Shown here: one piece after another, positions 21,531-31,940 of the stretch
Layout: every line of letters begins with the position of its first letter
Position numbering within the stretch: position 1 is the stretch's first letter
Notes under the pieces: model-generated
What the model was told of the DNA's origin: nothing
Database searches by the model: none
What the model saw: only the letters and a program-made list of their open reading frames with translations
Program-made: the position numbers and the translations under genes
DNA from: Chelydra serpentina
Lineage: Eukaryota; Chordata; Testudines; Chelydridae
Length of the DNA stretch: 64,000 nt
NCBI GenBank assembly: GCA_037349315.1
Contig: JBAIAC010000057.1
Span: 17,205,501 to 17,269,500 of the forward strand
Direction: 5' to 3'

Positions 21531-21560
21531 CTCAAAGAACCACCACTATTTGTCTTGCTC

Positions 21561-21894
21561 AGGCCAGGCCAATAAGGACAGCCATGGCTCTGTCGTGTTT
21601 GATTTTCCCAAGAACTCCCTGAATTGGAGGAATTGGGAAAACACAAAGAGGAGACCTACTCCCCAATCTAGAAAAAAATCATCCAGATGGACAGCTTGTC
21701 TGATCCTGTTCTGGAGCACATTTGGAGTATCTTATTGAGAACAGGTCTCTCTCTAGATAATCCCACACAGAGACGACATTGCTTGCTTCCAAGTCCTTGA
21801 GTGACTGCTCAGGCTGATCACAGGTCTCTGCTCAGTGGATTGGCCTGTATGCTCTCCTTGCCTGCAAGGCAGAGAACTATAGAATAAATTCAGT
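21561..21894. other. Unassigned, probably flanking DIRS debris
   Basis: No domain or terminus is recognised. It lies between the right DIRS repeat and a CR1 fragment. Confidence 0.3.
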
Positions 21895-22700
21895 GTATGA
21901 TTCATAGATTCAAAGGCCACACAGGACCATTGCGATCATCTTCCCATATAACACAGCCCAGAGAACCTCCCCAAAACAATTCCTACGGCAGATCTTTTAG
22001 AACAACATCCCATCTTGATTTCAGTGACGGAGAATCCACCAGAACCCTTGGTAAGTTGTTCCAATGGTTAATTACCCTCACTGTCAAAAAGTACACCTTA
22101 TTTCCGATCTGAATTTGTTTAGCTTCAACTTCCAGCCATTGGATCGTGTTAGACCTTTCTCTGCTAGACTGAAGAGCCCATTATCAAATATTTGTTCCCC
22201 ATGTAGGTACATACAGACTATAACTAAGTCACCCTTAACCTTCTCTTTGATAGACTAAATAGATTGAGCTCCTTCAGTCAGTCACTAGAAGGCAGGTTTT
22301 CTAATCCTTTAAACATTCTCATGGCTCTTCTCTGAACACGCTCCAATTTTTCAACATCCTTCTTGAATTGTGGGCACCAGAACTGGAGACAGGATTCGAG
22401 TCACACCAGTGCTAAATATAGAGGTAAAATAACCTCTGTACTCCTACTCAAGATTCCCGTTTATGCATCCCAGGATCATATTAGCTCTTTTGGCCACAAC
22501 ATCACACTGGGAGCCCATGTTCAGCTGACTATCCACCACACTCTCCCTCTCCCCACCCAAAATAAACCTTTTTCAGAGTCACTGCTTCCCAGGATAGATT
22601 TCTCCATCCTGTAGTTATGGCTAAAATATTTGCTCCTAGATGTATATATTTACCTCAGATCTACACATTTACATGTATGCACCACGCCCAAAGAGCTCTG
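21895..22700 (-). mobile_element. CR1 3' fragment
   Basis: Plus-strand landmarks TCATAGATTCAAAGGCCACA and GGACCATTGCGATCATCTT are the reverse complement of a CR1-type 3' end. Further on, TCTTCTCTGAACACGCTCCA and GGGCACCAGAACTGGAGACA are the reverse of the ORF2 end. It is strongly 5'-truncated, and its subfamily differs from the CR1s at 29-36 kb. It sits between two DIRS segments. Confidence 0.75.
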
Positions 22701-22719
22701 GCCTCTTTGTACAGCTGGC

Positions 22720-24890
22720 TGGAGTTGCACACCTGCTTATTCATATAGAACGGTGCTGCAGTTTTGCTGGTAACTACTCAAAGCACAGCCCTTTGGCTGG
22801 GGAAGAAAGGACGTGAGAGCCCTGTGAATTGCTCTTAATTCTAGAATGTTGCTATTAGGTTTTTCTTGCAGAAATTCCAGTAATGGTGCCTTGGTGGAGT
22901 CTTGTAATGAGCTTCCCAGCCCTGCCTGGAAACACTGGAGGTGATTGTGGCCGAGAGAGCTGAAGGGTTGAAGACAACTCTGTTGAGGATATTGCAATGT
23001 TGAGGTCACCAGGAAGGAAAGAAACACATCTCTGGGCAGTGCCAATCTTATAAACATGCTGTCTGAATTTGGTATATAGTATTTTGCTAGCCAATGTAGA
23101 GGCTTCATCTTTGGATGCGCATACAGAGCTGTGCATGCCCCTGAAGCATAGGCGCCGACTTCGTGGATGCTCCGGGGCTGGAGCACCCACGGGGAAAAAT
23201 TGGTGGGTGCTCTGCACCCACCGGCAGCTCCCCGCCCGCCCCGGGACCCGCGGCCAGCTCCCCGCCAACCCCGGGGCCCGCCGCCATCTTACCTTAGCAC
23301 CGGGAGACGTTGCGGGGCCCCGCCCCCGACGCTGGGCGACGTTGCGTTGGCGTCGGGGCCCCGCAACGTCACCCGGCGTCAGGGGGCGGGGCCCGGCGTC
23401 GGGGCCCAGTGTCAGGGGGCGGGGCTCCGCCCCTGGGCCCCGCAACATCACCCGGCGTTGGGGGGCGGGGCCCGGCATCGGGAGCGGGGCCCCGCCCCCG
23501 ACGCTGGGCGTGAGCTCCCACCGGCGCCACAGGAAATCGGCGCCTGTGCCCTGAAGGCCCCCTCAGCTTGAGGAAGGACATCACCGTTTGACACAAGTTC
23601 CAAAAAGGGGAAACAGTGAGAAGGTTGGAGGGGTCTCGTGCTTCCTGCCGAAGCTGAAAGGCTGGTGCAGAGGAAGATGATGTGGCAGATCTTCTCTCTT
23701 GTGGGTTTTAGGGCTTGTACTTCTGCCACTACTGAGCAGAGAACTGTTGTCGGCATTGCTTCCTTTGAAAAAAAAGGGAAGCAGAGGTTGGGTTTGATGT
23801 CTCTGATAACAGAACAACAGTACCCCGAGTCTCTTTAGAGGGGGGTTGAGACATCCCCAGAGCCCTTGCACTAGGATTGGTCTCTTTCAGTTTCTCTAGA
23901 ACCTCTTCTGTTCTGCAGCAACAGCCCTTCACCATCCAATGGGAAATCTACTCCCCAGTCTAGGTAAACAGCCACGAATGGTGGCTTGAGGCAACTGCAG
24001 ATGCTACAGCTCTAGATGCCGTATCAGAAGTGATGGCGGATGCCCTCAGGCCATGCTTAACTACCAGCTGAGTGTCAGGGATTAGGGGTTTGGCCAGTTT
24101 TCTGTTCTTCCAGCAGTGACTGAGCAAACAGTGCTATTTTCTCCTAGAAGGGATACTGGTATTGGGACATCAGCACCTGACAGTTCACTACTCTAATGCC
24201 TAGCGTGGCAGAGGAGCATCTAGTTTCTTACCTTCACTATCTGAAGGGCTAGAGTGGACTCGACATCCTACAACTCTGACTGGCAACCATCCCTACCAAC
24301 AAATCTGGGGCTGGGAGAGCAAGAAGCCCTCATAAGGCAGATAGTACAACTTCTCTGCAGGTTTAGAAATTGCCTGCCCAGAAACTGGGTTTATTTAGGT
24401 GTTCTTTGTTGGCTACAATAGGTCACCTAGGCCTGGCAAGGTAATCTGACTCCTAGATGGTGAACCCAGGATATTGAAAGCTAGGTATGTCATTTCCTCC
24501 AAGGTCTTTGAAGGGATGTGTAAGGTAGTAGCCTCCTTCCCTGTGCTCATGAAGTTATAGCATATCCTCTGGGGGAGAGAATGCACCCATGGTCATTTGG
24601 CAGAGTCTGAATGTCCGGATCTGTACATCTGTCTTGTGAGTTCAATAGGACTTTCCATCTCATCCCCAGCCACCACATGCAGGATTAGTGAACTAGACTG
24701 TTCCTTCGGTAGCAGCAAAAGTAACAAACGCAGGTGGGACAGAGCCAGTGCAGGACCCTCTCTTTGAGCCCTTATGTGAGAAGGCTCCTTTTGCAACTGC
24801 CCTTGCTCAGCCCTTTCGATTTTGGGAAGTACCAGAGGGAAGGGTTTCATGGCCACATTGCCCATTGTGGTAACTTCCAGCCCTGCCATT
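22720..24890 (-). mobile_element. DIRS-type element, second decayed copy
   Basis: Minus-strand gag-like blocks run from about 24320 down to 23570 (VNCQVLMSQYQYPF, then KIALFAQSLLEEQKTG, then a DGEGLLLQN region and a basic FFQRKQCRQQF end). An RNase H start lies near 22800-22860 (NILELRAIHRALTSFLPQPKG). The RT between them is missing or unrecognisable. A hAT MITE (23147-23548) and the CR1 fragment at 21895 interrupt or truncate it. There are stops in every frame. Confidence 0.55.
23147..23548. mobile_element. hAT-type MITE (CATAGGCGCCGAC family), expanded
   Basis: Same family as 17693-18021, with an exact 8-bp duplication CCCTGAAG (23139-23146 and 23549-23556). It is about 70 bp longer because the central GGGGGCGGGGCCCGGCGTCG-type units are repeated more often. 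It is strongly CpG-rich in a non-CpG neighbourhood. Confidence 0.88.
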
Positions 24891-25479
24891 ACCCAGCAGG
24901 GAATTAATTCCTATCATATACCTGGATGAAAAGGGTGATCTCGTGGTCTGAAGCGCTGGAGCCAAGAGCCTTGGTAATGCTCTCTAGGTTCCCTGGGAGG
25001 GGAAGGATAAGGAAGGTGTCAAGCCAGTCAGTCTCTTTCCAGAGTAGAGTGCAGATACTGAGGTTTCCAAGGATGACAACAATGGTTTTAATAAATGCAA
25101 AGCTGAGAAGGGTCAGATATTGCCCTGGAAAACTAGTAAGAGTCCTAGGGGGCGGTTAGTGTGTTTCTGGGAGGTTTGTGTAACTGGGGAAACTAGCTTA
25201 GCCTTAGTACAATTTTCTTTTTCTCTCCCAGAGGAGGAACCATCCCTACCGCCTTACATTCCCCCTCCCGCCCTCGCTGTCTTTTTGCACTGAGGATACA
25301 GGATCCTGTGCCATTGAGGGGTCCTGATCTAAGGCTGGATCCTCACAAGGGAATCCCAGGGGGTTGATGAGGTGAAGCTATGTCACTATGGTAACTATGG
25401 ATCCAGTAGGAACTGATGGCTCTGAAAGAGCAGCAGGCACCTTATCAGGCTTATAATGAGCATAATACTGTGACTGTAC
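24891..25479. other. Unassigned, between a DIRS copy and CR1 ORF1
   Basis: No clear domain. Part may be the 5' region of the DIRS copy on its left. Confidence 0.3.
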
Positions 25480-25708
25480 TCCTAGGTCATCTGCATGAAG
25501 TACCGCCTGCATACAACTGATGGAAGAAAAGATCCGAGGACTGGAGATGCAGGTGGAAACTTTGGTCGAGTTTAGAAGGGGGTTTGAGCAGATGGAGCAA
25601 AGGCACGAGGTGGCTGAAGGGGAAAGCTCAGAGATGCAGATGGAAGCAGGATCAAAGGCCTCTGAGGGGGGACTGCTGGGTGAAGAAAATGGACAGGAGA
25701 AGGCAGTC
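25480..25708 (+). pseudogene. CR1 ORF1 middle part (outer element)
   Basis: The open frame from 25520 gives MEEKIRGLEMQVETLVEFRR then GFEQMEQRHEVAEGESSEMQ, a coiled-coil-like heptad region typical of the middle of CR1 ORF1. It stops making ORF1 sense at about 25708, where the 5' UTR of another CR1 begins. The matching continuation appears to lie at 31941, in frame, after the inner CR1 ends. Confidence 0.65.
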
Positions 25709-26166
25709 AGCTGCGAACCAGCTGAGCAGCGAACAGCTGAGAAGCAAACAGGAGGAGTTTGCCTGGGATCTGCCTGAGCAGAGGTACGCTAAGTGCTGCA
25801 TTAGGGGGACTGCGCTGGTGAGTATCTGAGTGTCTGTTGAAGGGACAGTTTGGCAGTTTGACCGTGTGCTTGATTGTTTGATTGCTTGTTTGAACAGTGT
25901 GAATTGGGAGTGCTTTGTTCCAGCTGGGCCTGACTGTTATAAGGAGAAGCTGCGAACCAGCTGAGCAGCGAACAGCTGAGCAGCAAACAGGAGAAGTTTG
26001 CCTGGGATCTGCCTGGAGTGAGCCTGCTGCAGCATCCCTCTTGCAGATTCCTTTGAGTAGCTTCTGCCACAAGTAAGGAAGCTCTTCGAAGGAAGGGACT
26101 ATGGATGCTGAGCGATCCGCTGTTGTGACCTGCACAGGATGTGCCATGTTTATCTTTCTTCCACAG
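25709..26166 (+). mobile_element. CR1 5' UTR and ORF1 start (inner element)
   Basis: It contains two copies of a 68-bp unit (25709-25776 and 25948-26015) and then an ATG at 26101 opening MDAERSAVVTCTGCAMFIFL. The CTGCAM metal-binding-like start is typical of CR1 ORF1. The gypsy LTR begins at 26167 and cuts ORF1. Confidence 0.65.
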
Positions 26167-26661
26167 TGTGACGGAGTAGAGAGCGAGATGGATCTGACCT
26201 GAGTGACAACTGCATTAGGACAGGCTGCATTGGAAATGCGAGACTTTACCTGAGGCTGTAACATGAGCCAGGACGGGGGTTGGGAGGTGACACCTTTGGC
26301 TGGGAGAATGGTAACAGGCTAGAGGAGGGGCCCCGGGGGAGGGGAAGAGAGACTGCTGGAGGGTTTGGCTTTTGGGTTTCAGTTTGAAGCTGGCCGGAGA
26401 AGAGGGGAGAGAGGCAGACAGGGTCTGGCCTCCCTGCCCCGGTTGGAGCTGTGGGGCGAAATGCAGGGAGCCCCAGGCTGGGGTCTAAGCTCCCTGCCCC
26501 CCGGAAGGACCCGACTGAGGGGTCCTGGATGTACTGACAAGCTCTGGTTGGACTGTGTTCCTGGCATCTCTAATAAATCTTCTGTTCTACTGGCTGGCTG
26601 AGACTCCCAGTGAATCCGGGGAAGAGGGGTGCAGGGCCGGACTCCCCTATACTCCGCGACA
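26167..26661 (+). repeat. Gypsy 5' LTR, diverged U3
   Basis: It starts TGTGACGGAG and ends CCGCGACA. AATAAA near 26571 and the GTGTTCCTGGCATCTCT block match the other copy. No partner LTR or target duplication is available because the element is truncated. Confidence 0.75.
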
Positions 26662-26663
26662 AC

Positions 26664-26681
26664 TGGTGGCAGCGGTGGGAT
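26664..26681 (+). promoter_or_regulatory. Primer binding site, tRNA-Leu type
   Basis: TGGTGGCAGCGGTGGGAT lies two bases after the LTR. It is fully complementary to a tRNA-Leu 3' end of the form ATCCCACCGCTGCCACCA. Confidence 0.8.
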
Positions 26682-27123
26682 GTTCTGCACCCCGTGAACG
26701 GCGCTTCCTGCAGTAAGTAACTGGGGAGCAGTAGAACGAAGGGGGCTAACGAGGACCAGGCGTGCTGAAGGCTCACGGAGGAGCGGTTTCGGGGAGCGGA
26801 GGAGCTACGCTTAACCCCTGGGAGGGTGTGACCAGCGAGAAGGACTGTGCAATGATGGGGTCCCCCTGGGCTCTGCAGTGAGCAGTCCCAGGGGCGGAGG
26901 AGCCTGCGGCTTGGCCCTGGGAGAGAGAAGGATTTTTGCAGTGACAGGGTCCCCCTGGGGGTGCCGTGAGTGGACCCAGGGGCGGAGGAGCTGCAGCTCA
27001 ACCCTGGCAAAGAGGCGGTGACCTGGAGAAGGGCTGGCACACTTGGGGTTCTTCCTGGAAACCGTGGGGAGCTAAGAGCACACAGGCCTGCGGATCCACA
27101 GCAAACTTGGGAGCAGTGATGTG

Positions 27124-27715
27124 ATGGCGTATCGCCTTCTCCTTAAGAAGAGCTTTGTAACCCTGTGCAAAAAGAGAGGGATACACATTGGAAAGCTCAC
27201 TAAAGCCCAATTAATCACGCGGCTGGAAGAGGATGACCATTCCAGGGAGCAGATTCCTGACCCCAATGGGGCTACAGCAGGATCTGGGAGCAGCTGGAGT
27301 GATAGCCTGGCATCCCCAAGAGTCTGGTCCCCAACCAGACGGGGGTCTTCACGATCGGGTTCCCCAGCAGGGGATCGGAGACGGATGGGACTGGAGCTGA
27401 GTCCGAGAGAGCAAGAGGACGGTGAGACACAGCAAGAGCCCGAGAAAGATCTACAGAAGAAGCAGCAGCGTGAACTTTCGGTGTGGAACGGAGAGGCATA
27501 GGGGACTGGCCAGGGGTAAGTGGGGACAGATCCCGGGGTGCCAGCTCCGCAGGGAACCTCGATCCTAAATTGCTGCCCCTGGTTAAGGAGGGTGGGGATG
27601 TGGAGGCCCACCTCACTGCCTTGGAGCAGGCTGGTGATTGGAACCAGGGAGACCTTGCGGAAAAGCCCCGGGATCTAACCCCCTTGCTGGGTCCCAAGGC
27701 CATGGGATGGTGTTC
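27124..27715 (+). pseudogene. Gypsy gag N-terminal part
   Basis: MAYRLLLKKSFVTLCKKRGI opens a frame of about 126 residues with a serine/arginine-rich centre (TRRGSSRSGSPAGDRR) and a glutamate/glutamine-rich end. It is very similar to the gag at 10303-10611. After the stop at 27501 the VEAHLTALEQAGD segment follows in another frame. It ends at the junction to CR1. Confidence 0.75.
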
Positions 27716-27723
27716 CAAGAAGA

Positions 27724-27869
27724 AGGAGTGCTAGGCAGAGACGGGCTCCACCTGACGAAGAGAGGGAAGAGCATCTTTGGAAGCAGGCTGGCTAACCTAG
27801 TGAGGAGGGCTTTAAACTAGGTTCACCGGGGGAAGGAGACCAAAGCCCCGAGGTAAGTGGGGAAGTGGG
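27724..27869 (+). pseudogene. CR1 ORF1 C-terminal end (inner element)
   Basis: Translation gives GRDGLHLTKRGKSIFGSRLA and then NLVRRALN before a stop. This is the last block of the SGNH/GDSL esterase-like domain of CR1 ORF1, with the D..H pair of the catalytic site in RDGLHL. The rest of the domain is deleted. A solo LTR inserts at 27870. Confidence 0.75.
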
Positions 27870-29006
27870 TGTGACGGGTTGGGGCCACAGAGACCTGCTT
27901 GGTGCTGCCACCTGGTGTGCCAAGGCTACCTCTGCCCCTGCTTCCAGGCCTTTTCCAGCTTGGGACTCCCGAATCCTGTCTGTTTTGAGCCAGATTCCAC
28001 TGATCTGCTGCAAACACAGACCCAGGTCCGAACCAAGTCCACTCACCACTGTAAGGCCCTGGAAATGCTCTTGCCTTTGACACCGAGCTGCTCAACTCCA
28101 AGGAGGTTCAAACCCTTAATCAATCCGTTTTACCCTGTATAAAGCTTATACAGGGTAAACTCATAAATAGTTTGCCTTCTATTTCAAAGATAGAAAGATA
28201 TGCACAGCTATTTGCCTTCCCAGGTAACAACTCATACTCCAGGAAACTTAATGAGTAAAAAGTGATTTTTATAAGTACAGCAAGTAGGATTTAAGTGATG
28301 TCAAGTAATGACAGACAGAACAAAGCGAATTACTAAGTAAAATAAAATAAAACACGCACGTCTATGTCTATTCAAAGTTAACACAGATAAAAGCCTCACC
28401 AGATACGGATATTTTCCTTTTTACAGGCTGTAGAACTAGCCTGGATCCAGCAGTCGCTCACACCCCCTAGTGTCTTTGTCCTTTGTTCAGTTCCCTTCAG
28501 GAATGTCCTTGGGGGGGTGGAGAGCCTCTCCCTTTAGCCAGCTGAAGACAAAATGGAAGGGTCTCCCCTGGGCTTTTATAGTCTTTTCCCCCTCCCTGTG
28601 TAACATCCTGTTACCATGGAGTTTTGGGATCACCTGGGCAAGTCACCTGTCCATGCACCCTTCGGCAACCAGCCTAACCAGTTGCATTCCAGACCCGGCA
28701 CCAATGTGGATTGGGGTCTGCAACGTCTTTTGTCTGTTAAGTGCTCGTACTTAACAGGCACATTCTTTGCTCCAAAGATGATCCCATGCACTTACAAAGG
28801 CTATGTACAAAACCAGCAAATATAAAACCAATCTTCATAACTCCAACTACAACAATGATACATGCATACAAACAGGAGGAATAAATTCAGTAGGTCATAA
28901 CTTTTACAGAGATATGTTACATGGCAAATGTAGCATAAAACATTCTACTTATATATATACATTTATAAGCATCTCCCCATAAAGTTTTATGGGGAACACC
29001 GTCACA
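27870..29006. mobile_element. Solo LTR, TGTGACGG family, copy 1
   Basis: The ends TGTGACGGGTTGG and CACCGTCACA are TG...CA with an 8-bp inverted match. GTGGG flanks both sides (27865-27869 and 29007-29011), a 5-bp target duplication. It is 1137 bp, non-coding, and carries a perfect 14-bp-arm hairpin at 28129-28159. It separates the ORF1 end from the ORF2 of the inner CR1. The 5-bp duplication fits a gypsy or a retroviral LTR; the lineage is not fixed. Confidence 0.8.
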
Positions 29007-29011
29007 GTGGG

Positions 29012-31940
29012 ATACTGGGAGGAAGCACAAGTAGGTGAGTGTAAGAGGGGAGGGCTCCTGCCCCATGCTAGGACAGCAGGACGATCGGTGAGTTATCTTA
29101 AATGCCTCTACACAAATGCAAGAAGCCTGGGGAACAAGCAGGGAGAACTGGAAGTCCTGGCACAGTCAAGGAATTATGATGTAATTGGAATAACAGAGAC
29201 TTGGTGGGATAACTCACATGATTGGAGTACTGTCATGGATGGATATAAACTGTTCAGGAAGGATAGGCAGGGCAGAAAAGGTGGGGGAGTTGCGTTGTAT
29301 GTAAGAGAGCGGTATGACTGCTGAGAGCTTCAGTATGAAACTGCAGAAAAACCTGAGTCTCTGGATTAAATTTAGAAGTGTGAGCAACAAGGGTAATGTC
29401 GTGGTGGGAGTCTGCTACAGACCACCAGACCAGGGGGATGAGGTGGACGAGGCTTTCTTCCAGCAACTAACAGAAGTTGCTAGATCACAGGCCCTGGTTC
29501 TCATGGGTGACTTTAATCACCCCGATATCTGCTGGGAGAGCAATACAGCGGTGCACAGACAATCCAGGAAGTTTTTGGAAAGTGTAGGGGACAATTTCCT
29601 GGTGCAATTGCTGGAGGAATCAACTGGGGAAAAGCTCTTCTTGACCTGCTGCTCACAAACAGGGAGGAAATAGTAGAGGAAGCAATAGTGGATGGGAACC
29701 TGGGAGGCAGTGACCATGAGATGGTCGAGTTCAGGATCCTGACACAAGGAAGAAAGGAGAGCAGTAGAATACAGAGCCTGGACTTCAGAAAAGCAGACTT
29801 CGACTCCCTCAGGGAACTGATGGACAAGGTCCCCTGGGACAATAACATGAGGGGGAAAGGAGTCGAGGAAAGCTGGCTGTATTTTAAAGAATCCTTATTG
29901 AGGTTGCAGGAACAAACCATCCCGATGTGTACGAAGAAAAGCAAATATGGCAGGCGACCAGCTTGGCTTAACAGTGAAATCTTTGCTCGTCTTAAACACA
30001 AAAAAGCAGCTTACAAGAAGTGGAAGATTGGACTAATGACCAGGGAGGAGTATAAAAGTATTGCTCAGGCATGCAGGAGTCAAATTAGGAAGGCCAAATC
30101 ACACTTGGAGTTGCAGCTAGCCGGAGATGTTAGGAGTAACAAGAAGGGTTTCTTCAGGTATGTGAGCAACAAGAAGAAAGTCAAGGAAAGTGTGGGCCCC
30201 TTGCTGAATGAGGGAGGGAACCTAGTGACAGAGGATGTGGAGAAAGCTAGTGTGCTCAATGCTTTTTTTGCCTCAGTCTTCACAGACAATGTCAGCGCCA
30301 AGATGGCTGCACTCCGCAGCACGGTATGGGGAGGAGGTGACCAGCCCTCTGTGGAGAAAGTAGTAGTTCGGGGCTATTTAGAAAAGCTGGACGAACACAA
30401 GTCCATGGGGCCAGATGCACTGCATCCGAGGGTGCTAAAGGAGTTGGCCGATGAGATTGCAGAGCCATTGGCCATTATCTTTGACAAATCATGGCAATCG
30501 GGGGAGGTCCCGGATGACTGGAAAAAAGCTAATCTAGTGCCCATCTTTAAAAAAGGGAAGAAGGAAGATCCGGGGAACTACAGGCCAGTCAGTCTCACCT
30601 CAGTCCCTGGAAAAATCATGGAACAGGTCCTCAAGGAATCAATTCCGAACCACTTAAAGGAGGGGAAAATGATCAGGAACAGTCAGCATGGATTCACCAA
30701 GGGCAAGTCATGCCTGACTAACCTAATTGCCTTCTATGATGAGATAACTGGCTCTGTGGATGAGGGCAAAGCAATGGATGTGCTATTTCTTGACTTTAGC
30801 AAAGCTTTTGATACAGTCTCCCACAGTATTCTTGCCAGCAAGTTAAAGAAGTATGGGCTGGATGAATGGACGGTAAGGTGGATAGAAAACTGGCTAGATG
30901 GTCGAGCTCAACGGGTAGTGATCAATGGTTCCATGTCTAGTTGGCAGCCGGTATCAAGTGGAGTGCCCCAAGGGACGGTGCTGGGGCCGGTTTTGTTCAA
31001 TATCTTCATCAACGATCTGGAGGATGGTGTGGACTGCACCCTTAGCAAGTTTGCAGATGACACTAAACTGGGAGGAGTGGTTGATACGCTGGAGGGTAGG
31101 GATAGGATACAGAGGGACCTAGACAAATTAGAGGATTGGGCCAAAAGAAATCTGATGAGGTTCAACAAGGACAAGTGCAGAGTCCTGCACTTAGGACGGA
31201 AGAATCCCATGCACTGCTACAGACTAGGGACCGAATGGCTGGGCAGCAGTTCTGCAGAAAAGGACCTAGGGGTTACGGTGGACGAAAAGCTGAATATGAG
31301 TCAACAGTGTGCCCTTGTTGCCAAGAAGGATAATGGCATTTTGGGTTGTATAAATAGGGACATTTCCAGCAGATTGAGGGATGTGATTATTCCCCTCTAT
31401 TCGGCCCTGGTGAGGCCTCATTTGGAGTACTGCGTCCAGTTTTGGGCCCCACACTACAAGAAGGATGTGGATAAATTGGAAAGAGTCCAGCGGAGGGCAA
31501 CAAAAAATGATTAGGGGACTGGAGCACATGACTTATGAGGAGAGGCTGAGGGAACTGGGATTGTTTAGCCTGCAGAAGAGAAGAATGAGGGTGGGATTTG
31601 ATAGGTGCTTTCAACTACCTGAAAGGGGGTTCCAAAGAGGATGGATCTAGACTGTTCTCAGTGGTAGAAGATGACAGAACAAGGAGTAATGGTCTCAAGT
31701 TGCAGAGGGGGAGGTTTAGGTTGGACATTAGGAAAAACTTTTTCACTAGTAGGGTGGTGAAGCACTGGAATGGGTTACCTAGGGAGGTGGTGGAATCTCC
31801 TTCCTTAGAGGTTTTTAAGGTCAGGCTTGACAAAGCCCTGGCTGGGATGATTTAGTTGGGTTTGGTCCTGCTTTGAGCAGGGGGTTGGACTAGAAGGCCT
31901 CCTGAGGTCCCTTCCAACCCTGAGTTTCTATGATTCTATG
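29012..31940 (+). pseudogene. CR1 ORF2 and 3' end (inner element)
   Basis: ORF2 of a CR1 LINE: endonuclease plus reverse transcriptase for target-primed insertion. The APE endonuclease is in two frames (29085-29330 with [24 protein letters not shown] and GGGVALYV; 29314-29670 with GVCYRPP and [11 protein letters not shown]). The RT then stays open for 608 codons (29688-31514): [52 protein letters not shown], and FADD at 31050-31061. A stop at 31512 and a frame change precede the end ([20 protein letters not shown]). The 3' end is the GATTCTATGA repeat. Three or four lesions inactivate it, but the RT core is intact. Confidence 0.93.

Larger units (their letters stand above)
16548..21560 (-). 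mobile_element. DIRS-type retrotransposon, decayed but nearly complete
   Basis: On the minus strand the order is terminal repeat, gag, reverse transcriptase, RNase H with its downstream region, tyrosine recombinase, terminal repeat. The ends are inverted: the block at about 16588-16690 on the plus strand (ATTCCACTGTAGGTGTGTGC, then GTGGTACCTGTTGAGGCAGC) recurs at about 21445-21530 as its reverse complement. Inverted termini with a recombinase instead of an integrase define DIRS elements. All genes carry stops and frameshifts. A hAT MITE (17693-18021) sits between RNase H and recombinase. Confidence 0.8.
26167..27722 (+). mobile_element. Ty3/gypsy element, second copy, 3'-truncated
   Basis: A 5' LTR (26167-26661), a perfect tRNA-Leu-type primer site and gag are present in the plus orientation. 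Everything from late gag on is lost. From about 26375 the LTR matches the element at 6972-11633, while the first 200 bp (U3) are different. After about 27722 the sequence becomes CR1 ORF1, so a deletion removed the gypsy body and the CR1 sequence beside it. Confidence 0.85.

Noticed and set aside
23069..23571. Long proline/arginine-rich open frames on both strands
   Set aside because: They are translations of the CpG-rich hAT MITE at 23147-23548; its tandem units keep frames open by composition.
27870..29006. DNA transposon instead of LTR for the TGTGACGG repeats
   Set aside because: The 8-bp inverted ends could fit a transposon. However, TG...CA ends, 5-bp duplications and about 1 kb length match solo LTRs better. 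It remains a minor alternative.
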